Shown here one piece after another: positions 1 to 9,758 of a stretch of DNA of 64,000 bases (position 1 is its first letter; each line of letters begins with the position of its first letter). The notes under the pieces were generated by a model, which made no database searches, was not told where the DNA came from, and saw only the letters and a program-made list of their open reading frames with translations. A program made the position numbers and the translations under genes. This DNA comes from Orychophragmus violaceus. Taxonomy: Eukaryota > Streptophyta > Magnoliopsida > Brassicales > Brassicaceae. The stretch spans positions 34,537,034 to 34,601,033 of the forward strand of contig CM058231.1 of the NCBI GenBank assembly GCA_030180135.1. The letters run 5' to 3'.

Positions 1-398
1 CTTTTGCGTGGGTAAGACGGTTTGTGATTCATAAATGTCATTGGGAGTCCCAGACATTAATGATTACATGACTGTATAGTCTGGTTTTCTTGACTAGGCC
101 ATCGGGAGTCCCGGGCCTTGAGACATCAGAGTGGATTGGGCCTCGGGCCCAGATTCACAACCAAGAGTTATATCACGGATATAATTAGCCGACATAGGGC
201 TTACCGATATAAGCTAAGGTTGGGTGATGGCCAGTGGCCCACTTTGATCTTAGTTATATGTGGATCTTGGAATCATTATATTCTATTGAGGGTAACTTAT
301 GTTATTGAATATAATGCATGATTAATCATATTAAATTTAATAAAAGATTAATCATATTGAACATATTAACTAATAACCTTTTATCCTATATTTCATCT

Positions 399-3300
399 AT
401 GACTACTACAAGCACTCAAAACACATTCTCAATCCGGTCTGTTCTCGAAAAGGAGAAGCTGACTGGAACGAACTTCCTGACGTGGTCAAGGAACTTGAGG
501 CTGGTCCTCAAGCAGGAGAAGAAGGATTATGTCCTTCGTGATCCCCTCCCCGAGAGGCCTCCTAACAATGCCGCCAGGACTCTGCATAATGCTTGGGAAA
601 AGCATTCGTCAGATGAAAATGATGTCTATTGCCTGATGTTGGCGACAATGACTGCTGAGCTGCAAATGCAGTTCGAGAGTGTGTTGTCACCCATCGAGAT
701 AATGGCAAGCCTGAAATCGCTTTTTCAGGAGCAAGCAAGGACTGAGAGGTTTCAGACAGTTAAGAACCTCTTAGACTGTAAGTTGGCTGCAAATGCGGCA
801 GTGAGTCCTCATGTCTTGAAGATGATGGGTTATCTCGATCATCTTCAGAAACTCGACTGCCCTATCAGCCAGGAACTTGCCTGCGACATCGTTCTGCAGT
901 CTTTACCTGCAAGCTATGATCAGTTCATTCTGAACTTTAATATGCATGGCTTGAGCAAGACATTGCCTGAGCTTCACGGAATGCTCAAGACTGCAGAGCC
1001 CAACTTGAGGAAAACCGCCAAGGACCCTAATGTGCTTATGGTGCAAAAGGGCAAGGGCTTTAAGAAATCCTCTGCTAAGGATAAGGGAAAGGCTAAGGCT
1101 GTCCAAGTCTCGGACAAGGACACGCCAAAGCCCAAGCCCAAGTCTAAGGCTGGGCCTACTGACATCTGCAGGTTCTGTAAAGAACCAAGGCATTGGAGGA
1201 GAGAATGTAAGAAATTCCAAGAAGGTCTAAAGGAATTGAAGAAGAAGACTCTCGAGACTTCTTCATCAGGTATTTTTGTTATAGAAGTTAATACAACTAC
1301 TTCTGATAATACCTCATGGGTTATGGATACTGGTTGTGGGGCTCATATTTGTACTAATATGCAGGCACTCAGCAACAGTAGAAGGCTGAAGCAAGGACAA
1401 GTGGAGCTACGAGTTGGGAATGGAGCGAAAGTTCCTGCACTAGCTGTAGGCACATACTTGTTGTCTTTACCTTCGGGATTGGTTTTAGAACTCAATAATT
1501 GTTATTTTGTACCTGCGATAAGCAGAAATATTATTTCAATTTCTTTGTTGGATTTGGAAGGTTATGATTTTTCAGTTAAGAATAAATTATGTTCCTTCAA
1601 TCGCAACAATTTGTTCTATGGTTGTGCCCCTCTTACGAATGGGCTTTACATACTTGATCAATCCGCGCCAATTTATAACATTGATACCAAACGGTTCAAA
1701 CCTAATGAGGAGAACCGAACGTTTCTATGGCATTGTCGTTTAGGGCACATCAGCGAGAAACGCATCAAGAGGCTCCATTCGAATGGACTTCTTGGCTCAT
1801 TTGACTTTGAGTCATGTGAGAAATGCGAATCCTGCATGATGGGCAAAATGACACGGGCCCCCTTTAATAAACCTAACGAGAGGGCCAGTGACTTATTGGG
1901 CCTGATACACACAGATGTGTGTGGCCCAATGTCCACAAATGCAAGAGGAAACTATCAGTACTTCATTACCTTCACTGATGATTTCAGTAGGTATGGATAT
2001 GTTTATTTAATGAAACATAAGTCTGAATCTTTTGAGAAGTTCAGAGAATTCCAAAATGAAGTACAGAACCAACTTGGCAAAAGCATTAAGGCTCTTCGGT
2101 CCGACGGAGGAGGAGAATACTTAATCCAAGAATTCAGTGATCATCTAAGAGAGTGTGGGATCGTGTCCCAACTCACTCCTCCTGGAACACCTCAATGGAA
2201 TGGTGTGTCTGAGAGGAGAAATCGGACCTTATTGGATATGGTTCGATCTATGATGAGTCACACAGACCTTCCAATATCCCTTTGGGGATATGCTCTGCTA
2301 ACAGCAGTGTTCACTCTAAATAGAGCGCCATCGAAAGCAGTAGCAAAGACACCATATGAATTATGGACTGGAGTGGCTCCAGTGCTGTCTTATCTTAGAA
2401 TTTGGGGTTGTGAAGCCTATGTCAAGAGATTAATCTCAGACAAGCTTACACCAAAGTCTGATAAATGCTACTTCATTGGTTATCCGAAAGAAACCAAGGC
2501 TTATTACTTCTATCTACGTTCCGAGAACAAGATTTTTGTTGCCCGGGATTGTAACTTTCTTGAGAGGGAGTTTCTCTCTAAGAAAGACAGTGGGAGTAAG
2601 GTACTGCTTGAAGAAATTCAAGATGAACAGGATACTGCTCAACCTAATGAGGAAGAGCAGCAGGAGGACCTACAAGAAATTGTAGAGCCTGAACCTGTAG
2701 TACCTGAAGTTCGAAGATCCGGGAGGATCCGTCACGAACCCGAGAGATATCAAGGATTCCTCGTGACTAACTGTCATGATCTTCTGATCATTGATGGTGA
2801 TGAACCATCTAACTTCAATCAAGCCATGATGGGCCCAGATTCCTCTAAGTGGCGTAAGGCCACAGATTCCGAAATGGACTCCATGTCGGTCAACCAAGTG
2901 TTTTCGTTGGTTGACTTACCCGCTGGTGTAAAAGCCATCGAGTGCAAATGGATCTTCAAGAAGAAGATTGACGTGGATGGAAATGTCCAGATTTATAAAG
3001 CCAGGTTGGTGGCAAAAGGTTTCAGACAAGTTCACGGTGTGGATTATGATGAAACCTATTCCCCAGTGGCTATGATGAAATCTATTCGGATTCTACTAGC
3101 AACTGCAGCTTTTCATGATTATGAAATTTGGCAGATGGACGTGAAAACCGCCTTCCTGAATGGCATTCTGGAAGAGGATGTGTATATGACACAACCTGAC
3201 GGTTACATAGATCCAAAGAATGCTGGGAAAGTATGCAAGCTTCATAAATCCATTTATGGATTGAAGCAAGCATCGAGGAGCTGGAATCTTCGTTTTGATG

Positions 3301-4376
3301 AAGCGATCAAGCAATTTGACTTCATCAGAAACGAAGAAGAACAATGCGTGTATAAGAAAACTAGTGGGAGCAAGATAGTATTTCTTATTCTGTATGTCGA
3401 TGACATACTGCTTCTCGGAAACGACGTTCCAATGCTGAAGTCAGTAAAGGACTGGCTTGGAAGTTGTTTTTCCATGAAAGACATGGGTGAAGCCGCATAC
3501 GTTCTTGGAATCAGGATCTACCGGGATAGATCTAGAAGGCTGATAGGCTTGTGTCAAGATTCATACATTGACAAAGTCCTACAAAGATTCAGCATGAAAG
3601 ATTCCAAGAAGGGCTTCACGCCTATGGTACATGGCACAATGCTAAGAAAGAAGCAGAGCCCTACGACGGCTGCTGAGCTTGAGCGCATGAAGAATATTCC
3701 TTATGCATCTGCAATAGGATCTATCATGTATGGCATGATCTGTACTCGTCCTGATGTTGCTTATGCATTGAGCATGACGAGTAGATACCAGTCAAATCCA
3801 GGAGAAAACCATTGGATTGCCGTCAAGAATATCCTGAAGTATCTAAGACATACTAAAGATAAGTTCTTAGTGTACGGTGGAAGTGATGTGCTTAAAGTCA
3901 GTGGATTCACGGACGCAAGTTTCCAGACAGACCAAGATGATTTCCGGTCACAGTCCGGTTATATCTTTTGTCTGAATGGCGGTGCAATCAGTTGGAGAAG
4001 CTCCAAGCAAGACACCAATGCTGATTCCACTACAGAAGCTGAATATATCGCCGCTTCAGAAGCTGCGAAGGAAGCTGTTTGGATACGAAAGTTCATTATT
4101 GAAATAGGTGTGATACCAAATGCGGCTGAGCCTCTGGCACTGTTTTGTGATAACAATGGTGCTATTGCTCAGGCAAAGGAACCAAGATCACACCAGAAAT
4201 CCAAGCATGTTCTAAGAAGATTTCACTTGATACGTGACATCATTAATAGAAAGGAAGTCAAGATCAGCCGAGTTCAGACAGATGATAACGTCGCTGATCC
4301 ATTGACAAAGCCACTCCCAAGACCTAAGCTCGAGTTCCTGACTGAAGCTGTAGGCATTAGAGACATTGAAATGTAA
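399..4376 (+). CDS. copia gag-pol polyprotein, intact reading frame
   Basis: This frame encodes one polyprotein of about 1325 residues. In order I see a gag region; a CX2CX4HX4C knuckle (CRFCKEPRHWRREC, about residue 256, with Arg at the usual Gly); a retropepsin-like protease (MDTGCGAH, about 306); the pre-integrase HCRLGH segment (about 443); and an integrase core with Asp near 505 (HTDVCGP), Asp near 568 (RSDGGGEY) and Glu near 603 (NGVSERRN). Reverse transcriptase follows with QMDVKTAFLNG (about 912) and catalytic YVDD (about 999), then RNase H with TDASF, STTEAEY and DNNGA. The frame opens upstream at 318, but I start at 399 because MTTTSTQNTFSIRS aligns with the start of the second copia element in the window (MSVSNHINTFSLRS). 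No stop or catalytic loss is visible, so this copy could be coding-competent. Confidence 0.9.
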   Translation: MTTTSTQNTFSIRSVLEKEKLTGTNFLTWSRNLRLVLKQEKKDYVLRDPLPERPPNNAARTLHNAWEKHSSDENDVYCLMLATMTAELQMQFESVLSPIEIMASLKSLFQEQARTERFQTVKNLLDCKLAANAAVSPHVLKMMGYLDHLQKLDCPISQELACDIVLQSLPASYDQFILNFNMHGLSKTLPELHGMLKTAEPNLRKTAKDPNVLMVQKGKGFKKSSAKDKGKAKAVQVSDKDTPKPKPKSKAGPTDICRFCKEPRHWRRECKKFQEGLKELKKKTLETSSSGIFVIEVNTTTSDNTSWVMDTGCGAHICTNMQALSNSRRLKQGQVELRVGNGAKVPALAVGTYLLSLPSGLVLELNNCYFVPAISRNIISISLLDLEGYDFSVKNKLCSFNRNNLFYGCAPLTNGLYILDQSAPIYNIDTKRFKPNEENRTFLWHCRLGHISEKRIKRLHSNGLLGSFDFESCEKCESCMMGKMTRAPFNKPNERASDLLGLIHTDVCGPMSTNARGNYQYFITFTDDFSRYGYVYLMKHKSESFEKFREFQNEVQNQLGKSIKALRSDGGGEYLIQEFSDHLRECGIVSQLTPPGTPQWNGVSERRNRTLLDMVRSMMSHTDLPISLWGYALLTAVFTLNRAPSKAVAKTPYELWTGVAPVLSYLRIWGCEAYVKRLISDKLTPKSDKCYFIGYPKETKAYYFYLRSENKIFVARDCNFLEREFLSKKDSGSKVLLEEIQDEQDTAQPNEEEQQEDLQEIVEPEPVVPEVRRSGRIRHEPERYQGFLVTNCHDLLIIDGDEPSNFNQAMMGPDSSKWRKATDSEMDSMSVNQVFSLVDLPAGVKAIECKWIFKKKIDVDGNVQIYKARLVAKGFRQVHGVDYDETYSPVAMMKSIRILLATAAFHDYEIWQMDVKTAFLNGILEEDVYMTQPDGYIDPKNAGKVCKLHKSIYGLKQASRSWNLRFDEAIKQFDFIRNEEEQCVYKKTSGSKIVFLILYVDDILLLGNDVPMLKSVKDWLGSCFSMKDMGEAAYVLGIRIYRDRSRRLIGLCQDSYIDKVLQRFSMKDSKKGFTPMVHGTMLRKKQSPTTAAELERMKNIPYASAIGSIMYGMICTRPDVAYALSMTSRYQSNPGENHWIAVKNILKYLRHTKDKFLVYGGSDVLKVSGFTDASFQTDQDDFRSQSGYIFCLNGGAISWRSSKQDTNADSTTEAEYIAASEAAKEAVWIRKFIIEIGVIPNAAEPLALFCDNNGAIAQAKEPRSHQKSKHVLRRFHLIRDIINRKEVKISRVQTDDNVADPLTKPLPRPKLEFLTEAVGIRDIEM

Positions 4377-5224
4377 TCTAAATTTGAGTGGGAGTTTGAG
4401 GGCTTTATTTAGTTATTTGATATGTTCTTATAAAACATTTTATGTTTAATGAAATTATTATTTCAAGATTATTTTAACTGTGATGAAATAATCGTTCCAA
4501 AGTGATATGAACCATTTTATAGGTCATCGAAGTAAGTGACTTGATCTTGAGTTATCAAAGTCATTTAGCTTGATCATGAGACCCTATATTTGATAGATGG
4601 CTTATATCATCATGTCCCTAGTCGAAGGTTGTTGAAAATGGAACACCAACAACCGTGTGAGACTAGATTGGTATGTGACTTATGACAAAGTCTCAGTGTG
4701 TCATAGATGCGCGGCATCAAAGTCAGTACATAGGTGTATGTAGGGTACATACGACCGGACAAGACCCGATTATAAGAACTCTTCAGGATATTTATATCTG
4801 TGTCATAAGAGATTCTTACTACGACTATAGAGTATAGTCCTTAGACCTGAGTTCGCATGCATGTGACTGCACATGAACTAATGCGCTTTGATCATTGTCT
4901 AATGCTGTCGTTAAGCGATAGTTATAAGGACCTTGTTTGGGTGTATTATGAAATGAGTAGTTTACAGTGATGGAACAAGACGGGATTTGTCCCTCCAATA
5001 TAAATGGAGTGAATATCTCTAGGCCAATCGGAGATTTGAATACTGGAAAATGCATGGCCATGCTCAAACGGACTTTCCCGAGTCGTTTGGATTGTCAGTA
5101 TCAAATCAGAGTCCGATGAACAAGATTAGGCTTTATAAGGATGACACTAATCTTGCCTTATGACTAATCGAGATATTGAGACAAAAGGATTATGAATACA
5201 GAGATTCCAGTTCAAGTGGGAGAT
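4377..5224 (+). other. copia-1 3' non-coding region and polypurine tract
   Basis: About 850 bp between the pol stop codon and the 3' LTR. I see no coding frame of interest. It ends with the purine-rich tract TTCAAGTGGGAGAT (5211-5224) directly before the LTR, the expected plus-strand primer. Confidence 0.75.
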
Positions 5225-5859
5225 TGTTGGAATTATGTCCAGTAATCTCTGTACTGTCTCTAGAAAGTAAGAGTATGTCAATGATCAGACATAAGTCATA
5301 TAATACTGGGGGTCATGATGGCTTGCTAGAGTCCGCTCATGATCTATAAGTCTTGGACTTATTGCCTTTATTATATGATCCCATATGGGTCACACGCCTA
5401 AGCTAACGGGAAAATACGAAGGAACGGTTTAGCAGAAGTACGGTAAAAGTGCTAGGCATTTACTGTACTTGGAGAGACTAAAGGGCCTGATTAAATCCAA
5501 GGGATTTAATCAGAACTGAGAATTGGGCCCAAAAGCCCATGAGAACTAGAAGGGATTTTAATGAATAAAATCAGACCTAGCTCTCTAATTCTTCTCACCC
5601 TCTGCGCCGCCAACTCTCTCTCTCTGCACCTCCTCTCTGTCTTGGTCTAGCAGCCAAATTCCCGGTGTGCGTGTGTGAGCCTTTGGAGGATCCATCTCTT
5701 GGTGGTTCTGCTGATCTCTGACCCGTACCTCCTCTTTCCGCTGCACAAAAAGGTAACAGGTGAGATCTATTATGTTTCTAATCAAGAGAACCTAGATCTG
5801 CATGTTTAGTAGATGAATCAATCTGAGAATTGAATCAGGAGACACTAAACGATCCTACA
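5225..5859 (+). repeat. 3' LTR of copia-1
   Basis: 635 bp from TGTTGGAATTATG to GATCCTACA, preceded by a polypurine tract. It contains CT-rich leader-like sequence near 5585-5640. The right edge is set by the switch to Athila coding sequence and by the TG...CA rule, because the other LTR is not available for comparison. Confidence 0.75.
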
Positions 5860-6212
5860 CCGAGACCATGACAGGTCGAGTAATCAGCAAACTTGGTTGG
5901 CGCTATCTCCATGCCACACCAACCGTTATACAGCAGTGTGTCGTACTCGTCCCAGTACTCGTGCAGCGGCCTCTCTGTGAAATCAGTCGTAGTGAGCATC
6001 CTCTTGATACCCTTGCCCCAATTGCGATCAGACTGAATCCGAGTCTTATCTGCTCTTGGCCATGGTGGCCCAATGGTCGCATGAACCAACTGATATAGCT
6101 CTGGAGGGTCAGAATCCCTGTGTAGCCACTCTGGTGGCGGAATGTACTGTCGTGAGGCGCTTGCGGCTGTTGCTCTGCGCTTGCGGGGTTGATCCTGAGT
6201 TGCCATCTGCAA
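5860..6212 (-). pseudogene. ATHILA ORF-1 type protein, truncated by copia-1
   Basis: The N-terminal ~117 residues of a protein resembling the Arabidopsis ATHILA ORF-1 family, recognised from a basic start (QDQPRKRRATAAS), then PPPEWL, a central part with GKGIKRM and HEYWDEYDTLLYNGWCGM. The function of this family is unknown; it is found only with Athila retroelements. The frame is open to 5860, where the copia-1 LTR begins; residues after about CHGL are LTR-encoded nonsense ending at 5835. Start could be 6212 or 6206 (two nearby Met). The rest should be beyond copia-1, outside the window. Confidence 0.7.
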
Positions 6213-7050
6213 AACAGAAAATTAAGCAAATTAGTCACGGCAGACTCTCTGTGAAATCGTCGAGCAACGACCGTTTCACTAAGGCAGCGATCGTTGCAAG
6301 GCAATTTCGTATACTCGAACATTTACCCAGAATCGTCGAGCAACGACCGTTGCACTTGTGCAACGATCGTTGCTGGGCGATTCTGGCCGCAATCAACAGT
6401 CAATAAAATCGTTCCAAAATCGTGAAATCACCCGCATAATTGACAACAATCCATCACTAAACAACCTAAAGCATAATCATTTTAACATGCATTCATCAAT
6501 TTTGATCCAAAATTCCCAAATTTCGAAAACTCTAAAAGTGGAATCCGAAAATTATCAAATAGACGTACATTACCTTGATTCTGTGAGAAATGAGTAGGAG
6601 AAATAGATTGGGGGTGCAAAAATAAGCGAAATAGTGCTTTGAATCAAAGAAATCGATGAAGAAATGGTGATTTTAGGTGGAGGTTCTCGGTGTTATCGGC
6701 GGCGAGAAATGGAGAAGAAAAAGGAGAAGAAGGGTTTAAGGTAACTTATCTTGGTCGTGGGTGCAACGATCGACGCTGGTTGAACCAGATCGGTTCCGGT
6801 TTAGCGCGACATACCTTAATTTTTGATTTAAACCAATTGCAACGACCGTTGCACATGTGAGCAACGATCGTCACACATCTCCAGACTTTGTGCTCTGGAT
6901 CTAAAAACTAGCAAAAACAAATAAAAACGTGAAATCCTAAGAAAAACACCAAAAATAAAAAGGAAAATACAAATAAACCTAGCAGTGGGTTGCCTCCCAC
7001 TCAGCGCTTGTTTTAAGTCATTAGCTTGACTTTTTGGAAAGAGGTCAGAC
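6213..7050. other. non-coding interior of element X with CGATCG-type motif pairs
   Basis: No coding frame recognised. The stretch holds several copies of a 14-15 bp near-palindrome (core CGATCG or CGACCG) at about 6283-6297, 6331-6373, 6763-6778 and 6838-6876, mostly in pairs separated by a few bases. The 6890-7040 part matches the 3' flank of pol in the element at 22530-32306. Confidence 0.6.
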
Positions 7051-8473
7051 TCATGGAGGTTTCAACAGAGACTTTGAGTGTCTCTGTGAATGCCTTATCA
7101 TCCATGGTGGTGTGTAAGCAGTAGAAGCATGACGTCGTCCAAGGAACGTAGGAAGGAATGTAGGGTGGGATCGACACTTGGGTGGCTTAAAGCATTTTCC
7201 CGCATTCCAAACAGTCGAGTCAGGAGGTTTAAGCTTAGAGGATTTATGCTTTACCTTTGGCAGAGATTTGATGTTTGGAGCCTTCTGCTTATGGGCAGCT
7301 TTAAGCTTCGAAGATGTTAGAGTAGACTCCTGTGGAATCACCATCTTCTTGTCAACCTCTACTGTGTGTTGAACAACATCTTTGGATCTTAAAGGAGCTT
7401 TTGGAAATGGTATATGGAGGTTTGTAGATTCTTTCCTTAGCAACTCCACGAGGTATAAGTGAAACTGGTTCTTTACGGGGTGCAACGATCGGTGCATGTG
7501 GTGCAACGATCGACGCGGTTGTCTCAGCTCGAGTTTCAACTACAGTCTCGGGTCCATCAGCTTCCTGGTCTAATTCAGCAATCTCAAACTCAAATTTCTC
7601 CTCTTGACTTGGTCCAGTATCAGTCTGATCTATCCAAGCCAAAAGATCCATGTCAATCTCTGTTGAGTCAGGTCCGTCGAAGCTCTCAAACTCAGGGAGT
7701 TCAATGTCAGACTCCTCTCTATTTTCCACAAATTCCATAGCCTTAACTGCTAGATATGGTCCATGATCCATCCTGTGGTCAACCTGAATATTAACGACAT
7801 GGGTTTCCTGAGTATCCTTCCTTGTGGTAGGACTTGAAATCTGATCCATCTGTGTATCTAGCAACTTCATATGAGTGTTCAAGGACTCAAATTTCTCATT
7901 CAGATTAGTGTACAAGCTCTCAAGCTTCGAGCTGAAGGACGCTGTGGTTTGTTGTTGTTCTGAAATGGATTGCTCCATCATGATCTCTAATCTGCTCCTC
8001 TGAGCAGGTACAGGAGATGCCAGGCAGGATGTATAACCATAATCTCTTGATCCTTGAGCATGCCTAGAACCTTGTCTCTGCTGATGTCCAAATGTATGTC
8101 CATAAAAATCAGCTCCAGCCATATATTTTGCCTCTGCAAATCCTTCAGTTTCTGCATCAGCTCGAAACTGTCTCTCCCTTAGTAGGACGTCGTGGATGTC
8201 ATCTATCTTATCTCTCATCTCAGCTACTTGCCCAACCAGTACATGGAAATCTGGCAATATGGGGTTTCCTTCCCCATCTAGTTTCTGACCTTTTGCGTTG
8301 CATATATGACCCTCTTGGTCTCGTAGAACGCCGTTTTCACCGCGAATCAGAATCACATGTTCCATAGAGTGGAACCTATTGAACGTCTCAGATCTCAGCA
8401 TTGCCGTTCTCGCCTTGTGTCGATCGATGCAAGGTGGCAACGATCGATGCAGTGCGAATCCCTGCAAATCCAA
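7051..8473 (-). pseudogene. gag-derived protein of element X without capsid domain
   Basis: The 5' part (8473-7352) begins with a segment similar to the start of the other Athila-like gag in the window (shared pattern VLRD...NA.GQ..D..G). It then goes directly to a segment like that gag's C-terminus (coiled-coil-like, KLESLYTNLNEKFESLNTHM) followed by an acidic tail. The retrotransposon gag (capsid) domain between these two parts is absent. Near 7410 the similarity moves to another frame, which runs to 7051 as a Lys/Pro-rich tail, so there is probably a frameshift. Translated CGATCG motifs appear at both ends. I see no zinc knuckle or enzymatic motif. Confidence 0.55.
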
Positions 8474-8559
8474 AAAATCAAAAACGTGAGTAGACGAGAA
8501 AATTAAAAAGAATGCTTAGTCTAAATCCTAGTACTAAATCTATTGGTGGACTCAAAGAG

Positions 8560-8577
8560 TCCCCGGCAACGGCGCCA
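8560..8577 (-). other. primer binding site, tRNA-Asp type
   Basis: On the minus strand TGGCGCCGTTGCCGGGGA, complementary to the 3' end of plant tRNA-Asp, 6 bp from the LTR edge. It sets the element's strand and the 5' LTR boundary. Confidence 0.85.
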
Positions 8578-8583
8578 AAAACT

Positions 8584-9758
8584 TGATAGGTGTAGTTTTA
8601 TCCCTATTCTACTGCAAGAGCACAGTTAATGCAATCGTAGTATATAAGGTATCGAATCCCACAAGGACTCTCAGTCACACAATAGATTATTAGTAGTTCA
8701 GATTCAATTAAGCGAAGCAGGTGTGAAAACAGTAAATGAAATAGCAAAGCAAATCGAGTGAGTTTGTAAGCAAGAAGGCGAAGTGTTAGGTTTCAGGAGT
8801 TCTCAGGAAATCAGGAACGCAAGCAATCAATCTATCTAGATCTAATCAATAACTATTCTAGAACTCAAACACGGATATAGAATTAACCAAATTCCTTTGC
8901 GATAATTCTCTAAGTCTAAGTGCAGCAAACCAAACTTTCGTTTGCGAGAACTAACAGATTAAACCAGCCTTAATTCCAAGTTTGATATGTTCACAATTAA
9001 CCTAAACCAAACTTCCGTTTGCGAGAAGTTTAATTGCTTATCTAGGTTCTTTCTAGTTAAATTAACCAACTTCCGCTGCATTAATCAACCTAACATCATA
9101 ATTCTGATTAGCTACTTCAGATTAAGCATTAAGAACAACTTAGATAAAGAACTAGCAGATATGAATCTCTACAGATTAATTAAACTATAATTCTCTGAAA
9201 TCCCTAATGAGAATCCTTCAATCTAACAGGTAAACTACTCAGACATGTTCATTGAAACAGAAAACATCTTAAGTAGAAAACCAAATATCATATAATCAAA
9301 TAAGAACCGGGGTTCAAAATCAAGTCTCTTTCGAGAACAAAACCAGCCCCTAAAATCTCCTAAGAGAATAAAACTTAGTTATGAAGCATCGCCTAAACAA
9401 TGGCTCAAAAACTCTATTTATAACCTAAAACACGAATTGGGGCTTCTTTGTAAATATCAGGAACTTCTGGGCAAAACTGCAATTTCATTATTCTTCATTA
9501 AACCGTCGTTTGGCCCATCTCGCTGGTGCAACGATCGATGCCACAAGTGTAACGATCGTTGCGGCTGTGAAATATCGACAGTGAAGTCTATCTCTCGGCC
9601 AAATATTCCAATTAGCTCCAGAAAGTGCCATAATCACCAAATATGCTCCAAATGTGCTTGCACCTAATAAACACCTGAAAAGACTCTAAAACATAGTAAA
9701 AGACTCGATAAATGACACATATACCATGGTTAAAAACCCTAAAATCCATGGTATATCA
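8584..9758 (-). repeat. 5' LTR of element X
   Basis: 1175 bp, TGATAGG to TATATCA on the plus strand. It shares recognisable blocks with the LTRs at 22530 and 31099 (for example around AAACCAAACTTTCGTTTGCG), so it is a diverged relative. It carries one CGATCG motif pair near 9527-9562. The right edge falls inside the copia-2 pol coding sequence. Confidence 0.85.

Larger units (their letters stand above)
1..5859 (+). mobile_element. Ty1/copia LTR retrotransposon (copia-1), 5' LTR outside window
   Basis: The window opens inside the untranslated leader of a copia element. An open gag-pol frame (399-4376), a 3' non-coding stretch, a polypurine tract (5211-5224) and a 3' LTR (5225-5859) follow in order. 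No tRNA-iMet type primer site is visible between 1 and 398, so primer site and 5' LTR must lie left of base 1. The 3' LTR starts TGTTGGA and ends TCCTACA, an imperfect inverted terminal pair. Immediately beyond it the sequence becomes Athila ORF-1 coding sequence on the other strand, so this element is inserted in that one. The expected 5-bp target duplication would be CCGAG (5860-5864), but its partner is outside the window. Confidence 0.9.
5860..9758 (-). mobile_element. Athila-like LTR element X, internally deleted, cut by copia-1
   Basis: On the minus strand the order is 5' LTR (8584-9758), tRNA-Asp primer site (8560-8577), a gag-derived frame (7051-8473), a non-coding stretch and the start of an ATHILA ORF-1 type protein (to 5860), where copia-1 interrupts it. 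The block near 6980-7040 (TTGCCTCCCAC, then CAGCGCTTG) matches the sequence just downstream of pol in the complete Athila-like element at 25040-25100. X therefore jumps from gag leftovers straight to the 3' region, lacking capsid and pol. It is a non-autonomous derivative that would need enzymes from a relative. Its remaining part and left LTR should lie outside the window. Confidence 0.8.

Noticed and set aside
8560..8577. tRNA gene suggested by tRNA-Asp similarity
   Set aside because: Only the 18-base primer complement is present, next to an LTR; no cloverleaf can be formed. The same applies at 31075-31092.
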